Shown: piece after piece, positions 30,798 through 38,600 of the stretch
Numbering within the stretch: the first letter of the stretch is position 1
Layout: each line of letters starts with the position of its first letter
Notes under the pieces: model-generated
Seen by the model: only the letters and a program-made list of their open reading frames with translations
Database searches by the model: none
What the model was told of the DNA's origin: nothing
Translations under genes and position numbers: made by a program
Source of the DNA: JAFGPL01 sp046485045
Lineage (GTDB): Bacteria > Bacteroidota > Bacteroidia > Bacteroidales > UBA10428
Length of the DNA: 39,997 nt
Direction of reading: 5' to 3'
Assembly: GCA_046485045.1 (NCBI GenBank)
Contig: JAWOHT010000029.1
Location: 1 to 39,997, forward strand

Positions 30798-32207
30798 TCA
30801 ACGATGAAGGTACAGTTTAATTATTTCAGGTTTTTCCTGGCCTGAAATCCGGCAGAAATAAATTCCACTTGTCAGAGGTTTTTTCGGGCTATCACTTCCA
30901 TTCCAGGTAAATTCATGGTACCCGGGATTTATTCCCGGCTGGAGTACCGATCTTATCAGTTGCCCTGAAATATCATAAAATGAGATGTTTACATCCGATA
31001 TTTTGTTCACATAGTACACCACACAGCATCCATTACCCGCAGGATTTGGGTAACTGTATGCTTTATTTTCGGGTAAATGATGAATATTTGCAGCAGATGT
31101 AATGGTGCCATGATATTCAACAGTCAATACCCACGAAGGGTTATTCCCCACAGGTATCGTAAACAGCGAATCGAGTGTTCCGTTTTGGCTGTTTATACGG
31201 TAACAGGCAAGATTGTTTGAAGCCTCACCTGCAGCATACAGGTAATTTCCTGAAGGGTCAATATCAAATTCGCGGGGAGATTTTACAGTACGATAATAAT
31301 CAATCACCGACAACCTGCCCGTAACTTCATCTATCAGGTAAGCGGCAATGCTTTCGTGCCCTCTGTTGCTGGCATAAAGAAATTTGTTGCCGGGGCTAAG
31401 ATGAATATCGGCACACTTACTTGGCGAAGTATATGACGAAGGCAGCGTTGAAACTGTCTGAAATTCCTGAAGCAAACCGGTAGAATTATCAATATGATAA
31501 GCAGAGATGCTATTGCCGGTTTCATTCACAAAATATACAATGTTTTTAGCGCCATGAAATACAAAATGCCGCGGGCCGGCACCTGCAGCAGGTAAAACCT
31601 CTGGAGGATTGAGTGCGCTAAAAGATCCTGACAACGAATCGAAAGAAAACTGTTCGATTTTATTTCCGGTCATCACCGAAATGTACAAAAACCGGTTCGA
31701 ATTGTCTGTGAGTATTGCATGGGGATTGGTGCCGGTGGTGATGGTTTTTACTGCCTGGCCATTTAGCATTCCCGTTGTTTCAACAGGATAAACAGCCGCT
31801 TTGCTTGCCCCGAAATATGCAGTGAGGAGATATCTGCCGCTTCGGTCGGTAGAAATATATACCGGATTGTCCACTACATTTATCGCGTTCATAAAATTCA
31901 GCATGCCGGTGGTGCTGTCAATTGAATAGGCCGAAACAGCTTTGTCATTTCGTCGGGCAATATACAGGTATTTCTTTGAAGGGTGCAGTGCAAGCGATGC
32001 AGGCCCGCCACTTACCGTCTGGTCATAGATTTTGTCCAGTTGTCCGCCTGACCGATTTATTTTAAAAACCGCCACTTTGTTGTCTTCTTTCAGCGATATA
32101 TATATGAAACTTTTAGCATCTTGTTGTGCCCTGCCCTGAAAAGAAAACAGGAAAATAAAGAAACAACCGGCAAAAAAAGCGGACAGTCGTAAATGATGCA
32201 TACACAT
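30798..32207 (-). CDS. Secreted lactonase-like beta-propeller with T9SS type A sorting domain
   Basis: About 469 residues from ATG 32207 (32201 also possible); the frame is open to 32252, but the chosen start gives a normal signal peptide ending SFQGRAQQ. Residues about 30-375 form a seven-bladed propeller of the lactonase/YVTN type, with repeated 'SPGNKFLYASNRG', 'DPSGNYLYAAGE' and 'HPSKKYLYIARRND' blades, similar to Pgl-type 6-phosphogluconolactonase. The last 80 residues ('KAYSYPNPAGNGCCVVYYV', 'VNISFYDISGQLIRSV', 'LTSGIYFCRISGQEKPEIIKLYLHR') are a type A sorting domain for the type IX system. Export to the surface makes a role in the pentose pathway unlikely; binding or carbohydrate lactone hydrolysis outside is possible. 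Confidence 0.88.
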   Translation of the reverse strand: MCMHHLRLSAFFAGCFFIFLFSFQGRAQQDAKSFIYISLKEDNKVAVFKINRSGGQLDKIYDQTVSGGPASLALHPSKKYLYIARRNDKAVSAYSIDSTTGMLNFMNAINVVDNPVYISTDRSGRYLLTAYFGASKAAVYPVETTGMLNGQAVKTITTGTNPHAILTDNSNRFLYISVMTGNKIEQFSFDSLSGSFSALNPPEVLPAAGAGPRHFVFHGAKNIVYFVNETGNSISAYHIDNSTGLLQEFQTVSTLPSSYTSPSKCADIHLSPGNKFLYASNRGHESIAAYLIDEVTGRLSVIDYYRTVKSPREFDIDPSGNYLYAAGEASNNLACYRINSQNGTLDSLFTIPVGNNPSWVLTVEYHGTITSAANIHHLPENKAYSYPNPAGNGCCVVYYVNKISDVNISFYDISGQLIRSVLQPGINPGYHEFTWNGSDSPKKPLTSGIYFCRISGQEKPEIIKLYLHR

Positions 32208-32308
32208 GATAATATGAATGTTTAAAACAGGTATTCGTTGAAATAGAAACATTACCCGGACAAGTTATATCATCCGGGTAATATAATTTTAAGACAGATT
32301 TACAGTAT

Positions 32309-32821
32309 TTACAACCTCATCTTTTTCCACTCCTCTTTCATTCTGGTAAGGTCGGTGATCCAGTCTTCGATATCGTTTTCATGCTCAAGTTCTTCGTTCA
32401 GAATCTGCACGGCCATCTGGTGTGTAGCATGATCTTTGCCGTTGGTAAAATCGGCAATCTCCTGGTAACGCCTAATGGCGCATCTTTCACCTCTGAGGTT
32501 CTGTTCCAGGATTACCTCAATGTAAGAGTCTGAAGGCTCTTCGTATGCGCAACGGGCATGTTTGGTCCATTCAGTGGGATTAATAACCGGCGTTCCTCCA
32601 AGCTGAATGATTCTATCAACTACCAAAACGGCATGGTTGAGTTCCTGATCGGCGTGTACCAAAAGTTCTGGTTCAACCTCGCTCCTCATCGGCCCTTCCA
32701 TCATCCGGGCGCCAATCCAATATTGGTAGTATGCCAGCCATTCTTCCGAAAGGGCTCCATTTAACATCTTCAACAGTTTTTCCACATCTACCGATGCTAC
32801 TTTAATTGCTTCATTTCCCAT
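32309..32821 (-). CDS. DPSL-type ferritin-like protein
   Basis: A 170-residue four-helix ferritin-like protein. The start at 32821 (MGNEAIKVASVDVEKLL) is preferred to an upstream in-frame ATG at 32893, whose 24 extra residues are hydrophobic and unlike the family. Likely di-iron ligands are E27, E60 and H63 (DQELNH), E112 (RGERC) and the C-terminal ExxH in NEELEHENDIEDWI. Two cysteines, C91 (HARCAYEEP) and C114 (RGERCAIRRY), flank the site, as in the Dps-like 'DPSL' or thioferritin group, which protects anaerobes from peroxide and iron. Some members form a 12-subunit cage. No regulator (PerR/OxyR) lies nearby. Confidence 0.85.
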   Translation of the reverse strand: MGNEAIKVASVDVEKLLKMLNGALSEEWLAYYQYWIGARMMEGPMRSEVEPELLVHADQELNHAVLVVDRIIQLGGTPVINPTEWTKHARCAYEEPSDSYIEVILEQNLRGERCAIRRYQEIADFTNGKDHATHQMAVQILNEELEHENDIEDWITDLTRMKEEWKKMRL

Positions 32822-32949
32822 ATTATAGAATTTAGTAGTTAATGATCCTTTATAAAGAATGATAAATATAGAGAATATACCGTTCCAAATCAAAAAATTT
32901 ATGTCAATAAAAATACATTACAGAAATATGGTTTTTGTAAAGTAGAATA

Positions 32950-34467
32950 CTATTTGCTTCTTTTCCGTCTGATAATGATATTGAACAGCGCAATGAATAA
33001 GTACTTTGTATCGGTTAAAAATGGATGCTTTTCATAAAGTTCAAGATATTTTAGCTCCGATTTCATTATTTCTTCAAATGTCTCGGGCATGTCAACATAA
33101 AATGGAGGTATCAGTCCGGGTTTATGTTTTATGCGTTTTTTCTTTAATTCATCAGAATATAAACTGAAGTATTGTTTACTTATGGGTCTTATTCCTACCA
33201 GCTTCATATTACCTTTAAAAAGGTTTAACAGCATGGGAAGTTCATCAATCCAGAATTTTCTGAAAATTTTTCCCAGGGTTGAAATTCTGAAATCGTCTTT
33301 AAATTTGCCACCATTCTGTAAACCATGTTTCTTATAAATATAATCCTGCAAATACTCGGCAAAAGGGTGCATGGTGCGTAATTTGTAAACCTTAATTGTT
33401 TTGCCCCCTTTGCCAACCCTTTCGAGCGCAATAAAAGGGCCATAACTCGGGCTGGCAGGATATAAAGGCTTTTTTGTTTTAATGGCAACAAAATACAGGT
33501 AGTTGTTGATCTCTTTTTCATCGAGCACTTCAAACCCGCATGAGTAGAGCCTTCCAAATGTCTCAGCCTTGGTAAGTATTCTGTTGGATCCACGGGTAAC
33601 AAGAAAATAGAGCTTTTTTGTAATGGTAAATTTGGGTGCTAACCTTTTAAATATAAAGTCAATAGAATACAGAATATAATTGATTACCGGCAGATACTTT
33701 TTCAGGAGTCTTTTTTTACGCTCGTCTTTGGTTTCTACCAATCCGATATAAAGCCCTCCATCGGGCAATTTCTCGTTTACAGCTTCAAAAAACTTATTGA
33801 TGCGCCTGATATCGTTTGTTTTTCTAATGTTGATAATACAATCAAACTTCGGGTATAATTGTGTGTGAACATTAAAATCTGATGATGTGTTTAATAATAG
33901 TGTGTTTGCTGTATCAAGTGCAGCGTAATAATAGATAAACTGGTATGCCTCCTTTCCTATTTCATGCAACAGGGTAAATTCACGGTACTCAATCTGCTTT
34001 TTTGTAAGCAGGTTAGTAAGCTTAATCTGACTTATCTGTCGTGAAAATTCAATTTTTCTTTTTGAACCTGTTTCCGTTTCGGGTTCGGTAACAGCAAATT
34101 TTAACCAGAAATAAAAATATGCATAAACAACTTCTGCAAATGTGGCAAGGAAGAATACAGTAATCAATACCTTCCAAGATGGTCTGGAGATTTGAAGAGA
34201 CAATAAAACAATATAAAATACGGTAAAGGCAACCAGATTGCTAAGAACAATGCGGTTGAAAACCTTTCCAAACTTGCCTCCTGAACGAACTCTGTATTTC
34301 CTGAAAAGAAATGAAAAAAAAAGCCAGAAAAAACAAAGCAAAGAGATGATTTTCAGGTTTTGGGGAGTAATAAGTTTATAACCCTGAAACATTTTAAATG
34401 ACAAGGCACTGAAAAAAATCAGCAGCAAAAAATTAAACAGCAGTAATTTAATAATTGAGAATTTCAA
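32950..34467 (-). CDS. Bacteroidetes-type membrane sugar transferase
   Basis: A 505-residue membrane protein. It has four N-terminal hydrophobic helices (about 5-25, 37-58, 72-93, 99-122), a middle region (about 150-345) with a weak likeness to SAM-methyltransferase folds ('FDCIINIRKTNDIRRINKFF', 'LPDGGLYIGLVETKDERKK', 'YSCGFEVLDEKEI'), and a C-terminal phosphoglycosyl transferase-like domain: 'GPFIALERVGKGGKTIKVYKL' then RTMHPFAEYLQDY, 'WIDELPMLLNLFKGNMKLVG' and IRPISKQYF. The usual KRxxD re-entrant helix before the RxGKxGK part is not recognisable. It should start or modify a surface glycan, transferring a sugar-phosphate to a polyprenyl phosphate. Sequences of this layout are conserved in Bacteroidetes. 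Confidence 0.85.
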   Translation of the reverse strand: MKFSIIKLLLFNFLLLIFFSALSFKMFQGYKLITPQNLKIISLLCFFWLFFSFLFRKYRVRSGGKFGKVFNRIVLSNLVAFTVFYIVLLSLQISRPSWKVLITVFFLATFAEVVYAYFYFWLKFAVTEPETETGSKRKIEFSRQISQIKLTNLLTKKQIEYREFTLLHEIGKEAYQFIYYYAALDTANTLLLNTSSDFNVHTQLYPKFDCIINIRKTNDIRRINKFFEAVNEKLPDGGLYIGLVETKDERKKRLLKKYLPVINYILYSIDFIFKRLAPKFTITKKLYFLVTRGSNRILTKAETFGRLYSCGFEVLDEKEINNYLYFVAIKTKKPLYPASPSYGPFIALERVGKGGKTIKVYKLRTMHPFAEYLQDYIYKKHGLQNGGKFKDDFRISTLGKIFRKFWIDELPMLLNLFKGNMKLVGIRPISKQYFSLYSDELKKKRIKHKPGLIPPFYVDMPETFEEIMKSELKYLELYEKHPFLTDTKYLFIALFNIIIRRKRSK

Positions 34468-34642
34468 AATTCTGAAATTTTATGCTTTAAATTAATAAAT
34501 TATGAAATGAAACGGAACAGGAAACATAAATATTTTTTATTTTAATTTTGGTTTGCAGCGTTTTTCGGAATTTTTTCAGGGGAGGGTATTATTCAAAGGT
34601 ATTCTGATTGTATATTTTCAGAATCATCGTTTAAAACAGTGT

Positions 34643-35638
34643 TTAAAAATCGGGGCAAGGGAGCATTTTCGGTTTTCTTTTAAACTTCTTCGTCTTAAAA
34701 TAATAAGAGAGTGACACTTCGTGTGATCCACCTGTCCTGGTTATTAATTTCGACATGGTGAAATCGTAGCTGTACCCGATACTTAAATGTTTAAGTTTGT
34801 AACCTGCCAGAATTGTAAAAGCATCGCGGTTAAAAACCTCTTTATAAAGTGGTATGCCCCTGTACCAAAATCCCAGTACAATAGGGCTTCTGTGCCAGTA
34901 CACTCCAATATCAAGCTGCCTGAACTGTTTTTGTGCCTTAAAAAGATATGCTATCTGAAAAGAGGTGGGTATTGGCCTCAGCAGGCTTTCATTTTTTAAT
35001 ATTTTGGTACCTCCGTAAAATGAAAATTTCAATGGTACCAAACCGGGATTTTCTTCATCGTCTTCATAGAAGTAAAATGATTGGTTTGGTTGCAACAGGT
35101 GGTCAACAGTCAAGCCAACCCAGAAAATATCAGAATATCCGAGAACCGATGCAGAGAAATCAATGTCGCCGATATTGTCCATGGGGTTAAGCTCAGAAGT
35201 AGCCGGAGAATTGCCTGTGGCAGAAATCTGGTCGCTCCAAAGCAGATTGTTGAAATTAATACCTCTTTCGGTGTATAAAAATCCCATGCCAGGCCTGATG
35301 TGCCAATTATTTGTAATTTTAAAATCGAACGAGTAACTGAGGCCAATGTTGGTTAACCGAAGCTTCCCGGAACCTGCTTCATCCTGCATTACAAAAAGTC
35401 CGAGGCCGCTTCGGAATTTTTCAAAATATTTATCAAACGAAACGGCATAGGTAACAAACCCGTTAGGAATATCGGGCCATTGGTTACGGTAATTCATTGA
35501 CAAACGGTTGTTTTCTGTCAGACCGGTGAATGATGGCGCCAGGTAAAGGTAATTCGAATAGTATTGCGAAAATTGCGGATCCTGGCTGTAAACCTTACCG
35601 ACAAATAAAATGAATAATATGAAGAAATTTTTTTTCAC
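34643..35638 (-). CDS. PorP/SprF-family T9SS outer-membrane protein
   Basis: A 331-residue beta-barrel protein of the PorP/SprF family. It has a signal peptide ending KVYSQ, then the family start DPQFSQYYSNYLYLAPSFTGL, multiple amphipathic strands and conserved 'MNYRNQWPDIPNGFVTYAVSFD' and 'DEAGSGKLRLTNIGLSYSF' stretches. PorP is linked to the T9SS core; SprF-like paralogues are needed for secretion or attachment of particular type B cargo such as SprB. This gene lies 17 bases after a giant protein with a type B-like C-terminus, so it is probably that protein's dedicated partner rather than the core PorP. No porK-N genes are in the window. Confidence 0.9.
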   Translation of the reverse strand: MKKNFFILFILFVGKVYSQDPQFSQYYSNYLYLAPSFTGLTENNRLSMNYRNQWPDIPNGFVTYAVSFDKYFEKFRSGLGLFVMQDEAGSGKLRLTNIGLSYSFDFKITNNWHIRPGMGFLYTERGINFNNLLWSDQISATGNSPATSELNPMDNIGDIDFSASVLGYSDIFWVGLTVDHLLQPNQSFYFYEDDEENPGLVPLKFSFYGGTKILKNESLLRPIPTSFQIAYLFKAQKQFRQLDIGVYWHRSPIVLGFWYRGIPLYKEVFNRDAFTILAGYKLKHLSIGYSYDFTMSKLITRTGGSHEVSLSYYFKTKKFKRKPKMLPCPDF

Positions 35639-35655
35639 CTGTTCATCTATTGTTA

Positions 35656-38600
35656 TTAATGAAGCAATGTAACATCGCCCACTTCTGTAAAGCTTTGACC
35701 GTTGGTATAGTTGCCTGTCACTTTCCAGACATATACATCCTGTTTGGCCAGCTTGCCGTTTACATAACCATCCCAGCCAATGTCCCTGTGATCGCTAACA
35801 AATATTTTTTCTCCCCAGCGGTTATATATTATCAGGTGATAATCATCCACCTGGTCCATCACAGCCGGCTTGAATACCCTGTTTTCGGCTATTGGTGAGG
35901 CCGGGCGAAAGGCGTTAGGGAATATCAGTTTCCCGCTGGGATTAACCAGCACCGAATTCTCCATTACATAAAGGTCGAAACAGTTGTCTTTGGTCCATAC
36001 GCTCAAGGTTACAGTGTAAGTTCCTTCCTTGGTGTACATGTGTTTTGGGCTGTATTCGTCTGATGTTGAACCATCGCCAAAATCCCAGTGGTAAATACTT
36101 CCGTTATCTGAATGATTGAAAAAGTGTACCTCCTGATCGTTTACATAAACATACCGGGGAGCAAGTTCAAAGAAGGCTTTTGGCAACACCCATACATCAT
36201 TGGTGGTGCTGTAGGTATCTGTACCGCCTTCTCCGGTGGCCATAAGTTTTATTTTATAAAATCCCGGCTCGTAATAGGTATATTCCGGGTTTGGCTTATT
36301 CGAAATTGCCCCATCGCCAAACTCCCAGAGAAACGAGGTTGAGTATGAAGAGGTGTTCTCAAACTGGATAGTCAATGGCACGCAGCCCGGCTGCACAGGC
36401 TTGAATTGTGCCAACGGCGGATGGGGCAAAATTTCGATATTTACAGAGATACTATCTGAGCAGTGCTCTCCTCTCACAACCAGTGAGATAGTATATTCAT
36501 CAACACCCGGATAATTATGTGATATAGGATCTTTTTCAAACGACATGGTCTTATCCCCAAAATACCATTTATATTCCCACTTTCTGTCTTCGGTTGTATT
36601 GTTTAGAAATACGGTTCTGTCGGGATACATCTGCGACAGCGGTGTTGCAACAAAAGATGCTTCGGGCGACGGATAAACCGTAAGATCAACAAACGAAGTA
36701 TCGTAACAATTAAAAAATGAAGTGGTTACCAGGGTAATTTTATAAGTGGTATCATGATCGGTTTCATTAATAAATGTGTGTAACGTATTGTATCCACCGG
36801 TTTCATGGTTACCGTCGCCATAATCCCAGTCATAGCTGTAACCTCCGGGTGTGGCGCTTAAAACTGTCCGTGCCGGATGGCATGCCATTTGCGGGTTCAC
36901 GGTAATTACCGAATGTGGGTTCGGATACACCGTTATATATTCATTTGAGATGTGTTCACAACCGTTCTCACTCGTGGCAGTGAGCCTTACATTGTAGTAT
37001 TCAATCGAAGAGGTGTTGTTAGCAAACAGGTGCGATGTATGCTCATCTGCTGATGAGCCTCCATCACCGAAATCCCATTGGTAGGATACTGCCCCTTCTG
37101 AAGCATTGAAAAAACTAAATGTCACCGGACTGCACTGCGGTGTGGCATCAGTAGTGAAATAAGATTTTGGGATATCGTTAAAGATAATCACCGAATCGGC
37201 CGATTTACATCCGTTGTTGTCTGTTGCCGTAATCTTGAGGTTATAAAAACCTTTGATGATGTAATTGAATACCGGGTTTTGAATATTTTTATCCGAAAGA
37301 GGAATCGTCTGGCCTGTCCACTTAAAGTCGGTATATACCCCTGAACCTCCTGCAATTATTGTATTTATTGGCAGATCGTTTCCTGCGCAAACAACTGTAT
37401 CTGTTTTATCAACCATAACATACGGATTGGGATGCACGATAAATGTTATACTGTCTGATATCCTGTTCAGGTTGATATCCATTACCTCAAGGTACAGTTT
37501 ATAAATTCCGGGTATATCGCTGCTAAACACCGGATTGGAAATGTTGGTTGCTGAAAGAAATCCGGTGGCGCCTGTCCATTCGAATGAATAAGAAGGGGTA
37601 CCCCCCGAAGGAACAGCCGCTATCTGAACCAGATCTCCGGCACATACATTGCCGCTGATGATATTCAGGTTAATAAACATCAAATCATCTCTAACCTGTA
37701 TGGGTTTATACGAAACCGGTCCCGGACAGCCAATGCTGTTGGTTTCAAACACCGAGATATTGTACAATCCAAGGTTTGGGAATTCAAGGATAACAAAGTT
37801 CTGGTTTTCCAATAGCATTGTTATGCCCGGTGGTATTGTCCAGGTATAAGTTGATCCCGGGTTGTAATTTACCGAGTAGATTACATTGGTCTGCCCCTGG
37901 CCTACCTGGCCTACCCCCTGGATGGGATTAAGAGGCGGAGTTGGCAGTATAACGGCTAACACTTCCGACCGGCTGCTTTCGCATTGTGTTACATCGTTAT
38001 AGCTTGACACATAATACTTTCTGGTGCTGGTAATAAATCCGGTTTCGAAAGAATTTGCCTGGGAAAGCAGACTCCCACCGGCGATACTATCGTACCAGCG
38101 GCTAATGGTGCCATTGGTTCCCGGTGCAGCATTCAAAGTAAGTGTATCGGGTCCGCAGTTTTGAACATCTGCCACAGCAGGAAATCCTGGTATCGGATGA
38201 ATAATGGCACGAACTACCTTTCTGCTGCTTTCGCAGCCGGTTGCGCTGTTAAAACCAGTTACCCAGTACGATTTCGTTGAGGTGAGATAATTTGTAGTAA
38301 TGACAGTACTTGTATCAAGTATGCTCCCACCATTGCTTTGTTCATACCATCTTACCTGTGTTGTATTTTTTCCGGGTGTTGCATTCAGGGTTACTTCACC
38401 TTCGCCGCATCTGGCCTTGTCGGTAGCATCTGGTATATCGGGAATGGGATGAATGGTTACCTCAACCGACGTTCTGGGGCCTTCACATCCTGTTGTTATA
38501 TTGTAAGAAGATAGCCAATAAGTAGTGGTGTTAGTAAAGATTCCTGTATTATAGTCTTTCGAGGTGCTGAGCAGGTTTCCGCCAATTGGTGCATCGTACC

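Noticed and set aside
30798..32207. Calling this gene pgl (6-phosphogluconolactonase)
   Set aside because: The propeller fits the family, but a signal peptide and a T9SS sorting domain put it outside the cell, so the pathway role is not supported.
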